Shown: one piece after another, positions 1 through 11,339 of the stretch | Layout: every line of letters begins with the position of its first letter | Position numbering within the stretch: the stretch's first letter is position 1 | Notes under the pieces: model-generated | Told to the model about the DNA's origin: nothing | What the model saw: the letters and a program-made list of their open reading frames with translations, nothing else | The model's database searches: none | Program-made: the position numbers and the translations under genes | Assembly: GCF_021134715.1 (NCBI RefSeq) | Contig: NC_060023.1 | Location: forward strand, 5,828,001-5,892,000 | Source: Daphnia pulex | Taxonomy: Eukaryota; Arthropoda; Branchiopoda; Diplostraca; Daphniidae | Length of the DNA: 64,000 nucleotides | Direction of reading: 5' to 3'

Positions 1-2402
1 CACGAATTGGAGATCTAACTGCTGATTTCAGTTTCTAGTGACAAGAAAACCTTTTTGTTAAAATGGATTTCATGATTAGTTTTGTTTAAAGTTACCTCAA
101 TTATGTTGTTTCCTTTCGCTTTAACAACTGCAATAACTGCTAGTATAGGAATGGCTAATAGAGACAAGGAGGAAATCGCCCAACCCATCCCTATACTCCA
201 CCCAGGGAATATGTACTGACCCTTATTATAAGTTGGAGGTTCATAATCCGCAAGACTAAAAATCCAAATAGCCATAATCAGGCAAGGTGCAGCCACCATC
301 CAACAACCTCTTATATAGAAATTGGGTAGTTCGCCTGTCATATCTCGAACATTGCGGGCTAGCCTATTTGCGCCATACACCCAAACAATTGCTATGACTT
401 CAAAGAAAGCAATGTACATCAAAGAAATTGCGGCAGCGTAGTAATCGATCAGCGTGAAAAAGTATATTCCACCCTAGAAAAATAAACCAAACACACTGAT
501 TTAAAAAAAAAGTATCAATAAATCAAATAATAACGACTTATCATACTTGCATAACGTTGGGGAGTCCGCATAAAAATGACACGAAACACACCAGCAATAC
601 TAGAACTTCGTGTCGCTTTAAGTGGAGGCGAATCCATCTGCCGTAAGCATCTTTGATTGACGTAATAATTACTTCGACTGTTGAATCGACGAATAAAATA
701 AAAAATTAGCAATTAATTGATTGAAAACAATATTTATAATTAAATTGTTGTAATAAAACGAAAAATTACCCGTTGCGAATTGACTATCAATTCCAAGGCA
801 AAGCAACATGGCAAAGAAAATAACCGACCACACTTGAGGAAACGGCATTTTGGACAATGCGGCAGGATAAGCGACAAACACAAGCCCGGGACCTGGAATG
901 GTGAAACATTCAAAGATTATTTTCCGCTGCTAACAAATCAGAAAATATTTAATCATTTACCACTACTGACAACTTCATCGACGGTTTTCCCTTGTTCGTA
1001 TGCCAAATTTCCCAGAGTTCCGAACACGCATATTCCGGCTAAAATGCAAGTCACTGCGTCAGTTAGGGAAATAATCAGAGTATCACGCATCAGTCGATTA
1101 TCGAAGCGATTATAACTCGAAAACGCCATAAGTGAACCGAATGCAATCCCAATCGAATTGAAATTTTGAGCTAGAATAGAGCAACAATAAATTTTTATAA
1201 AATTATAAACAACATAACATTTAGAATTTACCAGCTGCGTTGACCCAAACCTTGTGTAAATAATAAAAAAAAGGTATAAATTATGCAATAAAGGTTACCA
1301 CATATGTTAAATCGAATAAATACTTTTGCTTCTAGAAGTGTTTCCCATTTCGGTGAAAAGAAGTACAGGAGACCTAATTCAGACCCGGGTAATGTGAGTG
1401 CTCTGACGATGAATGCCCCTATAAAGAGGTACGGCAAGGTGGCCGTCACGTAGACCACCTTTCCCGAAGATTTAATGCCTTTCCACAAACAAAAGTAGAC
1501 TAGAACCCAAGCAACTGCGAGGCAGGCTAGAAGTTCCCAGCGCATTGTGCCAAAGTTATCAATTCCTGGTGTCATTTGAAGCAATCGATTGCTACAAGAA
1601 AAAGGAAGAATTAAAAATAAATAGTTTGAGTTAATTGTGTTATTTATGGAATAATACTCATAGAATTCTTGTGGTGCGCTTATTTGGTTGTTTTCCATGT
1701 GTTCGGAACTGTTAAGTTTGGTCCCATTCCAGCAGTGCTCAGAATTCCAGTCATTGTTACAACTCTCCCAAGGTAAAGGATCCATGAAGGAATTGATTAA
1801 GTAATATATTGCCCAGGCAATGATGACATTGTAGTAAGTGGAAAGAAGGAAGGACATGACAACAGTGGCCAAACCAGTTCCTTGATGACCAAAAGATGAT
1901 AATTAATTTGTAATAAGTTTTTTTCTTCTGTGACCTTGCACAGACCTTTGAAAAATGGGGAGATTTTGTGCATAGCTCCAATTGGTCCTTGTCTTGTGTA
2001 CTGCCCAACTGCTAGTTCCATGTACAACAATGGGATCCCACATACAATCTATATAAGATAGCTTGCTATAATTCTAGTTTTTAAGAAGATTGTGACTATC
2101 AAATATTTGTGCATACCAACATGATGAAATATGGTACCAGAAAAGCACCTCCTCCACTCTTATAACCTGTTCAAATAAATTTTATCTGAATATTTGTTTC
2201 AAGTGAGCAGTATCATTGGAATGCAACACTTACAAAGATATGGAAATCTCCACATGTTCCCCAATCCAACAACATTACCAATGCAAGCTAGAATAAATTC
2301 TACTTTGTTTGTCCAAGTTTCTCTGACTTCACTAGGTTTTCCATCTTTAGTTTTGGGGTTAATCATGAGGGGATCTTCACACACCATTTTTGTGTTTCCC
2401 AT
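1..2402 (-). CDS. SLC6-family Na+/Cl--dependent amino-acid or GABA-type transporter (3' end beyond window)
   Basis: Eleven exons join in phase on the minus strand: 2461-2234 (ATG at 2402), 2166-2117, 2048-1946, 1880-1658, 1591-1324, 1250-1232, 1170-961, 892-770, 677-547, 473-96 and 34-1, giving about 569 residues before the window ends. TM1 carries the family signature [32 protein letters not shown] follows TM2. The large second extracellular loop has a Cys pair ([10 protein letters not shown]) and an N-glycosylation site. The later segment [20 protein letters not shown] corresponds to the TM7 ion-binding region. Family knowledge: a plasma-membrane symporter with a LeuT fold. The monoamine-binding Asp of TM1 is replaced by Gly, so an amino-acid, GABA, taurine or orphan substrate is more likely than a monoamine; the exact substrate cannot be read. 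The exon starting at 2461 follows a good acceptor (ttttttacag), so a 5'UTR exon probably lies upstream, perhaps ending at the donor near 2517. Confidence 0.9.
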
Positions 2403-2461
2403 TTTGTCAGTATCATCCAAAGAACATGCAGTGTGGATCGTCTTAGTATCGCCTTGTCTGT

Positions 2462-4990
2462 AAAAAACGTTGTAAACACAATATTGTTAAGTAAATGCAA
2501 ACATGTTCTAGTTTACCGGGCGATAATGATCAAGTCTACGATATTACAGATGCGGCGATTGTGATTGTTATGTGCTGTGACGAATCCTTTTTTTGTACTC
2601 CATATAACAAACAATAAAGGTAACCGCGGGTGTTACATAACCTGTAACATGTTTCTTGCCGACTTATCTCTGAGAGACGTGAGTCGCAACTCCGGCACAC
2701 ACGTCAGGAAGCGGGTAAAAGCAGAAGACTGAAAACAACACCAACTGTCAGTTATCGCTGAACATTGTTGCCTTGGTTACCTGCTGGAGCCCCCTTTCCC
2801 ACTTAAGTTGGGTATGTAATCAATCAGCTGTGAACATACATGTTCCCATTAAGTTATGGACTTATGGCTGTAACTTATATTCGCAGAAGTGCAATAAAAT
2901 ACAATATGCCGTGTCAAATTATGGCTGCAGTTAAAATAATAGAGGAATAGGAATATAGGATCTCCATGCATGTAATGTGAGCCTCATTTCCAAATGGTTT
3001 TTGGATCAGCCCGAATGGGAAAAAAACAAACAAAAACTGTACCGGTCGGGAGATAAAATTTCACAATGTTGTGTTTCTGTGTTTAAATATTTAAAGAAAT
3101 GATTTTGAATTTGTTACACAATCTAACTGATAATTCAATCATTTAACAGTATTAACCTACTCCTGCGGCCCTGATAACAATATTTACGCAAGTGTATACC
3201 TCAAAGCTCAATACGGACATTAAATTTTAGGTCAGAGAAATATAATTCAACCAACTATAACAACAACAGAAATATTAATTGGGCACTTTTTTTTCTAGCT
3301 TCCGGTCTTCCACCGATATGGAACACAAGACTTCGTAGTATTTATGTAACTTTGTTAACAGCGGCACATTGCTGAAATGCTCACGTGGGTGATGACGCAC
3401 ATCGCCGCCAAAATAATTTTAGTTCGATTGGAATGTGCTGTCGAATTCGAATCCACTCCCTGTCAATTTATATTTATAAATGCATATTTTTCGTTTTCTG
3501 TTAAAAATCTAAATGAATATTCAACAAATTGCCAAATGCATTGTTATCCTAAACTAAGTGGAGATTTTTCCAACTTGTTAAAAACAAAAAAACAGAAATA
3601 CGATTCTGTGAGTGCGTCACCATTCCTATTCGCAGTTGAAAATAAGCATGTGCTAGACTACACATTGACATTGAATCCGAAACTGCGTAGACTACACGCA
3701 TGAAAGCTGTGACACCAAAAGCGGATGTCTGAGACATGACTGATCCTGCGCTCTGCTTCAGACAGCAATTAACAATTTAACCTTTTTTCGTGAAGTAAGG
3801 TAAATGCTCACGGGTGTAAGACATTTTGATGCGATTTTTCCACCGATAAATATAAAGTTAACATATTATGCAACAACATATGGATGAGACTTTTATTTAC
3901 GCCTCTGTGCTCTTACGTTTCAGGTGGTTGGTCCCCGGTGGTATGTTGTGAAGAAGATTTGTAGCTTCCTGTAGCTTCGAATATTTCGTTTACCTCGCCA
4001 CGACTATCACACTGGCCTTTATCAATAAGCTCACTCATTTTTTTATAGATATGCGATAGTTTGATAAATTCTTTGATACGTTTTAGTTAATGGGATTGAT
4101 GAGGGAACACACGACAACGAAAACCAACAAAAATCACGATAAACCCAACGAACGAAGTGACACGGGAGCGTTAGTCGGGTGTTCATAGGCCTGAGGCTAT
4201 TTGAGGTCGACTCGCATGAAAAACTCGCAACGTTACTGACTGAAAAATGTGAAGGTTTCACCGTTTGTCCTTGGAGAGATATTATTGTGGGTTAAAAAAA
4301 AACCATTGTTCTTTTGAAGGTTTAAATCACTGCATATGTTTGAAAGAATTATACTATACGTGGGCTATGACCGTTTAACCTCTATTCGGGTACCGTACAT
4401 TCCTGTAATTTTCTCAAGTTTAAACATTTAGCTTTAACATAATAACAATTGTAGAGGTAAAAGAAAAATGAAGACTTGAAATTCATATACGCCATCTGTG
4501 TATTCCACGTCGTTAATTGCAAATCAAACGTCTAATAAATGTCTTAGTCTTTGGGATGTAGTAAATGGGGAGTATCTCATGAATAGAACAATGATACACA
4601 ATTTGGTTATCCGTTGATGATCCAACAGTTCACTAAAACCTAGAACGTCACTGACACATTGTCTGTGAAGGTAAAGATCGCATCTATGGCCACATTTAAT
4701 TGAAATGATGCAAATTTTAAATCATGGCGATAAAATGACAGTCGATTTTTATACTAAAATTGCTACGAGAAACTTTGTTCGGCGTGGGATTTTTGGGAAA
4801 AACCGATTTACCAACTTTCGGTACTCTTTTGGTCACTGTGGATTCAAAAGTCCCGCACTTGGCAACATAACAAGTTTTTTAAACCTGAAAAAAGAAAGCA
4901 ATAGAGATTACAAATCAATACTGCCGTTAAGGCTGTCCGGTTAGACCGAACTATATACAAGTTCAATATCACAAGTTGGAAAACGTCAGG
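2462..4990. other. Intergenic: SLC6 promoter side and RILPL 3' flank
   Basis: About 2.5 kb with no supported gene. Short open frames at 3377-3703 (+), 4043-4261 (-) and 4705-4944 (+) lack splice logic, domains or plausible composition. The part next to 2462 presumably holds 5'UTR and promoter of the SLC6 gene, and 4700-4990 holds the 3'UTR of the RILPL homolog. No repeat or RNA gene was recognised. Confidence 0.5.
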
Positions 4991-6656
4991 TCATTTAGCA
5001 CCATCTACAGTGCGTGGAGCTAATAAACGAGGGAAAGAAGACAAAGTAGAAAACCTAAAAACAAAAACAAAACAAAAATAGAACTGAAAAAGAAAAAGGA
5101 ATGCGACAAGCCAAAAGCATAAGATTTTAAGCGGTTCGGAATCCCAATTAACTTACAATTTTCGGATGCTCGAATCCTTTTTTCTCGAGCTGGGACGTTT
5201 CCACGGAGCGTCGTCCGGTTCGTAGGGTAAAGGCCCTTGAACGGGAAGGTCGCAGGTAGACTCATCTGCTTCCGACGCAAGAGGGTCACCGGAGGAAGCA
5301 GTCGACTCGCTATTCAAAGGCGACATCCTTTCAATACTTCAAAATAGGAGAAACAGAAAATCATTAAATTAAACAGCTTAGCCATAATAATTCTTTTTAA
5401 TTGCCCAGCTTTTAATTACGTACTTGGAATGGTTTTTACTTGGTCGATAAAGCGCTAATTCATCGACCAGATCACTAACACGAGCTTTGAGTTCATTTCG
5501 TTCGCAGAGAATCTCTTTTAGTTCGGCTATGGTGAACCGAGGGCGATTTGGATCATTAATATCGATGACAATTTTATTAGTGAGATCTGGTGCGTCGTTC
5601 TATTTTCAAAGAGTGATTAAAATTAAAAAATTTAAAAAATGTATCAAATCAGTGTAGGAATACCTGGCACTGAATCAAATCTTCATTGTCTCGTTGTGCG
5701 ACACCTAGTCGCTTATTCAGCGCAGCCAAATTCCTCGACTGTTCTTGATGTAGAGCCTGCAAATCTGCTCTCTCTTCAACCAAAGTTCTCATTTGCTGAG
5801 ACATATGAGTTTGTTTCCTCCGCAATTCCTTGTTGATTTCTGTCAATCGATCCACTTGATTGTGTAGCTAAAAATACCAAATAGGTACTGTAACGTCCAG
5901 TAATAATTGCAAAAATTTTAAATGTAAATTTACAGATTCTGATTCACAGAGTTTATCTTGATACTCTTTGTCCCTGCAACGCAACAGATCTCTCTGTTTC
6001 TCATTAGCTTCCCTGAGCTTTTCGAATAAATCCCAATCAGGCTCTTTTGGTATGGGATCTAAAATATAATTAGATAAAACATTAATATACATTGCTTGAT
6101 TGAAATCATAAGGAGAAAACCTTACTTTTAGAAACATTTTTCTCTGTACTTTCTTTTAATGAAGAAGACAATCTCTTGTTTTCTTCTTGAACTCTTGAAA
6201 TTTTCCCTAATAGTTCTTGTGTTTCTTTTTTCCAGTTTTCTTCTAGCTGCTCAATTTCCTTTTCATATCGTAACCTATCAACAGCTTTCTCCCTTTTCTC
6301 ACGTTCAAGAAGACTGATGTTATTTTGTAATTCTTCTACAAGTTGCCTTTCTGATTCCTGCCTAAGATTCAAGCACAGAAAATAAATAAGAATACATTAT
6401 TGCTCTTTGTAAAATGTTTTCTTCATTTAAGGACTTACCTTCGAGAGGTTTTATCAAGCAGTTCCAATACTCGTATGACTTTCTGCATCAGCCCTTCAAC
6501 TAGTTCATTTCCATGAATGCTAATAATTTTTTCTAACTCATTACCAACATCAGAGGCAAGATCAAACACATCCACAACAGAAATATCTGGTAGGGAATCA
6601 TATTCTGAAGAAGAATCTTGCTGATCTTCCACACATCTTGGTGAAGGCAAAGGCAT
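4991..6656 (-). CDS. Rilpl: RILP-like protein homolog (RH1 and RH2 domains, coiled coil)
   Basis: Seven exons join in frame: 6656-6439, 6361-6126, 6058-5934, 5867-5664, 5599-5424, 5336-5157 and 5054-4991, giving 1,203 nt and 400 aa with a TGA stop. Residues about 25-80 form the RH1 domain (VFDLASDVGNELEKI then GLMQKVIRVLELLD). A long coiled coil rich in Glu and Lys follows. Residues about 270-320 form the RH2 domain (DPNRPRFTIAELKEILCER), the Rab-binding part of RILPL proteins. Family knowledge: RILPL1/2 bind GTP-loaded Rabs such as Rab8/10/36 and dynein or myosin partners, and control ciliary membrane content and centrosomal positioning. The C-terminal exon (IRKLFSTLSSFPR) is the least certain junction, but its phase fits and it resembles the family's basic C-terminus. 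An upstream in-frame GTG exists, but 6656 is the first in-frame ATG. The gene diverges from the TCHP homolog. Confidence 0.88.
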
Positions 6657-6970
6657 ATTGAATCTTGAACTTTGGCACACAAAACTTTCACTGATTTAAT
6701 ACTCCAAGAGCCCAGATCTCAATTGTTGTTTTAAAAAAGGTTTCATGTAGGGATGTCTGCGGTTAAAATGGTGGATAACTAATAAAAATTTTTTCCGATT
6801 TGGTCATAAACTTACGAAACAGTTGTTGAAACCAAAGATTTATTTATTCATTCTCTTCACGCAAGAACAAACAACCCCACTCTGTTTTGGGATGTGTGTT
6901 TCATAGAAACCCTTCCTACGCACTGACTTTAAAGGGCTCTTTAGGTGATAAACAGCGGAGAGCAAATGAA

Positions 6971-6978
6971 TGACGTCA
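6971..6978. promoter_or_regulatory. CRE (CREB/ATF palindrome TGACGTCA)
   Basis: The sequence is an exact full-site CRE, TGACGTCA, in the middle of the divergent RILPL/TCHP promoter. Function is inferred from motif and position only. Confidence 0.5.
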
Positions 6979-7177
6979 TTGCAGAATTACTCTATCGACT
7001 TTGTCGAAAACAGGTTTGAAATATATTTTACATTTTATGGACATGGTTATAGAAAATACTGCAACGCAATGACATTCGATCTGATAAAAAAATTTATACA
7101 ATACAAAAATTACGGCAAAAATATTAAAATTTATAATTTATGTATGTTTCAGGTAGTTTCAAGATCTGGCAACACCC

Positions 7178-7191
7178 ATTGCCATGGTGAC
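7178..7191 (+). promoter_or_regulatory. X-box (RFX-type ciliary promoter motif)
   Basis: ATTGCCATGGTGAC matches the metazoan RFX consensus RYYNYYATRRNRAC at all 14 positions on the plus strand, and at 13 of 14 on the minus strand. It lies 98 bp upstream of the TCHP start codon, within the usual window for ciliary X-boxes. Binding is inferred, not shown. Confidence 0.6.
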
Positions 7192-7289
7192 CAAAATCAG
7201 GTTAGTTTTTTCGAATAAACAAGAACAAATCAACTTTCATCACTTTTCCCCTTGAAATAATCGGGAGTGGTTTTATACGATTTCTAAAA

Positions 7290-9047
7290 ATGAGCAATTC
7301 ATTCAGGCCCAGAAGTGGTTATTCAAACCCTGACAGGTACAGCGCTGCGCTGCCTGTTATGAAAATGCGATTGGAAAACGAAATTATTCGTAAACGTGAA
7401 GCAGAAACTCGTCGAAGTGAAACGGCTCGATCGAATGACAGGTATTTTCAAAATTGCAATCTACAAAACGAGAAGTTTGACGATTGGACGTCCCCAAGAA
7501 GTGCCCAATTAAGCCACCGTCAATCAAAAATACGTGAAACAGAAATTGATGTGGAAACTCGTAGGAAAAAACTTAAGAAACTGTATCAAGGAGACAGATT
7601 AAATGAAGAACAAGCATTGAAAAAAATTAAACAAGAAGAAGAAAACCAGAAGTGGGAAAATATGAAGGATAAAGTGCAGCATTTTAGGCATTCAAAAAGT
7701 GTAAAGCTGAATGAGTTTGTCGAGAACAGGGAGCATGAACAGTGGAAATCTACTAGTGCTTCATTCAGGGCATTTGAATCTGAGTTGAAGAAACAGCAAC
7801 AACAAGAAATGTGGACAATTCAACTGCAGCAGAGAGAAGAAGAGAAGCTAAGATTACTGGAAGAAAAGAAAAGAGAAGCTGTCCAAATGGAACGCTTGGT
7901 TCAGGAAGAAAGGAAAAGAGAAGAAATAGAACAGAAGATGGAATTACAAAAGAAACAGCAATGGAGAAAGGATCTAGATGAGCAAGTTGAATTGTTGAGG
8001 TTTGTAAAATATTTCTCATGTCTTTTTCCTTATCATCGATTAAACTTAAAAATTCAATACATTATTACATAATATTCCATCTTAGGTCGAAGGATTTTGA
8101 GGCAAATGAAAAACGACGAGAGCACGATAAACTAATGGCAGACGCTGCTGCATTGGAGGCTATCAAGGAAGAAATGCAAAAGAAAGAAGAAGAAAGAGCA
8201 AAACGACAACAGAACGGGTATTTATATTCTGTGATAATTGTTAAACAACAACAAATTAAATACCTTGCTTTTCAGGGAGTTCCTTACCAAGCAACATTTA
8301 GCGAAGTTAAGGCAACGGTCTAAAGAAGTGGCCGCTGATTTGGAAAAAGAAATGAGCTTTGCCGAGAAACTTTTCCCAAATGAAAGTGATTCTGCTTTAG
8401 AAAAAGAAAAAACACGTCAAGACATTCAACGATTTTTACAACTCGTTGAAAACCATCGTCGAATCGAAAAAGAACGCCTGCAGCAGAGCGAGTTTTTATT
8501 CCAGTAATTGATTATTCTTTTTGGATTATTTTAAGTTCATTTGTAAAATAATATGTCGAATATCTGCCTTCACAGGGAGGAGGCTAAGCGAATGTGGGAA
8601 AAACGGGAATTAGAGTGGGAAGCCGAAAGGTTGGCTCGAAAAAAATTAATTGAAGAGGTGATAGCCATTCAGGAGAAGCAGGTAAGTCTTTAACAGTTAT
8701 TTTGAAAACGGTTAAGATGTAATTTTTCATCATGGTTCTTGTTGCTTATTTAGATTGACCAAAAAATAATCGCTGCACGACAAGAAAGACAGCAACTGCT
8801 GCGCGATCGAGAAGAGCTGGTTCATTCACTCGAGAGCTATCATAATCAAGCAAAGAAGAAAGAAATGGAAAATAAAGCTAAACAGTTTCAAACGAAAGTA
8901 GATCTTCAGGCTCAAATTGATCACAAACAGCAAAGAGAAGAAGAGTTTAATCATCTGGAACGGCAGAAGCGCAAACACCAAGAGCTCATGGAAGCTGCTC
9001 ACAACGAAAAACATTGGAATATAGCCATGGACAAATTGAGACTTTAA
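7290..9047 (+). CDS. TCHP: Trichoplein keratin filament-binding protein homolog
   Basis: Five exons join in frame: 7290-7999, 8086-8217, 8276-8503, 8576-8681 and 8754-9047, giving 1,470 nt and 489 aa; the vertebrate protein is about 498 aa. The protein is almost all charged coiled coil. Family landmarks are the N-terminal RYFQNCNLQNEKFDDW block, the following RRKKLKKL segment and the C-terminal MWEKRELEWEAERLARKKL block, which parallels MWEKREAEW in vertebrate trichoplein. Family knowledge: trichoplein sits at centrioles and mother-centriole appendages, activates Aurora A and restrains primary cilium formation; in vertebrate epithelia it also binds keratins. Arthropods lack cytoplasmic keratins, so only the centrosomal or ciliary role is likely here (inference). 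The shared promoter with RILPL and its X-box support that role. It may be confused with MNS1-like coiled coils, but the C-terminal block argues for TCHP. Confidence 0.85.
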
Positions 9048-10023
9048 AGCGTAAAGTTGACGCACATTTCTTGTCATCAAAATGATTCATATCTCGGCTC
9101 TAATTTTCTCGTAATTTTTAAATGTTTACAAAATGTGTATTTTTAAGTTACAGCTTATGTCATTCTATCACAGCTATTTTTCGTACTTTTTCGTATTTCA
9201 GGAAATATATGGAGCGATCGCAGAATGCCAGTTTATTTCTTATTGTCAGTGTCTAAATCGTGAATTCCTCTGCTCCCGATCAGTGCTATATTTGGATGAA
9301 AGTAGCGGATTACAGTAGAGAAAAATTTGTTCATGAAAAATAATTGAAGCTATTATTAGATTTCTACAAAATAACATGGATATACTTCCTGCTTTTGTTC
9401 AGTAAACGTGGAACGCGCATTGCAAAGGAGAAACAGTGGAATTTTCCCTTGTGAATCCGTATCGGTATCACAACATCGCGATATGTTTTACCCTGGTTTG
9501 TCTCCCAAAGCAAATTAAATCTGAATCCCAATTTTTCTCTGTTTGCTATCAATTATTAACGCGCTGCGCGCTACCCTCAGAAGTCTTACCAAATCATCCA
9601 TGCCAAATCATTCGAGCTGCTAAATCCTGCCACCTAGCGCTACCATCCAAATTCTGGCCAAAATAAAAAACTAAAAAAAGTAATGTTATAATAAATTAAT
9701 AAGATACTACTAAATTTCTTTTCACATTATTGTTTTTTTTTCTACGTTTTAAAAAATCCAAATCTAATGTTTTACAATGAAATAACAGAAATTGCAATAA
9801 ACAGCTGCAGTTGACAGGCCTTGAGGTGAGTCAGTTTGACTACATTGTTTTGACTCTCTGTCTCTGACAGGCTTCCCAAGTTCCACTTCCTTTTCTACTG
9901 TGGCAGACTGTAGATGGTTAATAGGTGCTAGCAAAATAAATCAACAAGATTTTGTTAGCCTGTCGGTTTCTGTTTCTGATATCCTTCAGTTAGTTCCTGT
10001 TTATACAAAATACCATTGCTATT
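9048..10023. other. Intergenic: TCHP 3' flank and LAMTOR5 promoter side
   Basis: No gene is supported. The open frames at 9133-9318 (+), 9364-9552 (-) and 9436-9666 (+) have no splice context or recognisable domain. The last few hundred bases are probably LAMTOR5 promoter and 5'UTR. Confidence 0.5.
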
Positions 10024-10508
10024 ATGGATAAAGAAGTTCAAAAATGTGTTGAAGAATTGTAAGTAAATCAGAAATCGTTACATTTAAAAAACCGATTGGA
10101 ACATAAAATTGTGTCGATTTAGGATGACTTCGCCTGGAGTAGTGGGCGTATTGTGTGCAGACAGACAGGGCATGTGCTTAACGTGTAAGACAAAAGCTTC
10201 TTTTTTGAAACACAATTGTTTTTTTATAAATATGAACACATTGTTTATAATATAGCACAAGGTGTTGCCAATTCAAACTACTCCGGCTCATTGACTTCTC
10301 TGTCACATTTGGCAACAACATTAGAGCCTGGGAAAGGAGATCCTGTCATTTTGTTTGAAAACCATGAAAGGTATGGTAACAATGTCTTTCTATGTTATTT
10401 TTATTTTCTAAGTGCTGATTTATTTTTAACTTTTTCTGTTTCTGCAGTCAGTGTTTGATTCATCAGAATATGGGAATGACTCTTGCCGTCTACAAAACCA
10501 ATACATAA
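10024..10508 (+). CDS. LAMTOR5: Ragulator subunit LAMTOR5 (HBXIP/p10 homolog)
   Basis: Four small exons join in phase: 10024-10058, 10123-10184, 10256-10370 and 10448-10508, giving 273 nt and 90 aa, against 91 aa in vertebrates. Landmarks are SPGVVGVLCADRQGMCL near the start, matching the family's PSIVGVLCTDSQGLNL, and the C-terminal GMTLAVYKT strand, matching ITVAVHKM. The fold is a single roadblock/LC7-like domain. Family knowledge: LAMTOR5 is one of five Ragulator subunits on the late endosome or lysosome membrane, where the complex anchors and regulates Rag GTPases for mTORC1 activation. The exons are too short to stand out as open frames, so the call rests on splice-site reconstruction; all phases agree. 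The gene lies downstream of TCHP and converges with the SNF2 relic. Confidence 0.88.
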
Positions 10509-11339
10509 ATGCAAAAAATCTGAGAAATCTAAGTTTTTGTGTAGATATACAAATAGGTTCTCATATATTCTTTATTTTTCTTAGCATTCAAACTTTAAGC
10601 CACATGATAAAAAAAATAAATAAGAACCTTTGGTATACGCCTTCGGTTCAAAATTTGTGCTTTAGCTGCAGTGGTGTGCTCGATTTCGTTTGTTTCTGTT
10701 TATTTTTTAAAAGATGTGGGCCTATTTTGTGTTACAAATAGTAATTTCCTAATGCAATGGGAAGAAAAAGTGAAAATATATCATTGTGTACATATCAGAA
10801 ATTCTAGAAATTTTCATGAGCGTATACGTCGTAAACAGCAGAAATTTTTAACTGCGCTATACCTAATTACCTGTAGCTTTTTTTTACAGATTGCCTTTTT
10901 TTTTTTTTTTTTCAAGGTTTTTTAAAAATAAACGATCCGCGGTTATCCCAGCCTATGGGGGGGATCCTTATCCGTATAGTTCATTTTCAGGAATCTGGAA
11001 AGGGAGTTGAGAAATAAAGAATAGATATCCAATGCAGAATCGCAAGACGATTAATTATTGCCTGACCGAACTCCGCCTGTCTGGGAAATAGTCTGGGAAA
11101 TATTATGAAAATAAAATTTTTAAAAGTTGACTTCTTGGACGATGCATCACTTTTCTCCATTCTTACCGTACCACAGAATAAATAAAAACTAAAGAGTGAT
11201 GACCTGAAAAACTAGGAGAGCAAAACACGTAAAAAGCTAGTTTTTTTTGCTCCTTTTTTTCTTCCTTTCTTTATCGATTTGCCTTGTACGCAATTTATAA
11301 TATCGATATAAATATATTTGATATAAATAGCCGACGAGT
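10509..11339. other. LAMTOR5 3' flank, AT-rich low complexity
   Basis: This stretch has long T and A runs, for example at 10890-10912, and chance open frames at 10451-10925. The C-terminal helicase half expected downstream of the SNF2 relic is absent on either strand. Confidence 0.55.

Larger units (their letters stand above)
6657..7289. promoter_or_regulatory. Shared divergent promoter of RILPL (-) and TCHP (+)
   Basis: The two start codons are separated by 633 bp and point away from each other, so the interval probably works as a bidirectional promoter. It contains a perfect CRE palindrome at 6971-6978 and an X-box at 7178-7191. The open frame at 6970-7218 lies inside and has no recognisable product; it is probably chance or 5'UTR. 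Confidence 0.6.

Noticed and set aside
3377..3703. 108-aa open frame (+) between SLC6 and RILPL
   Set aside because: No domain, no splice context, AT-driven composition; overlaps another open frame on the opposite strand.
10451..10925. Overlapping open frames after LAMTOR5
   Set aside because: They begin inside the LAMTOR5 last exon in another frame and run into T-rich low-complexity sequence.
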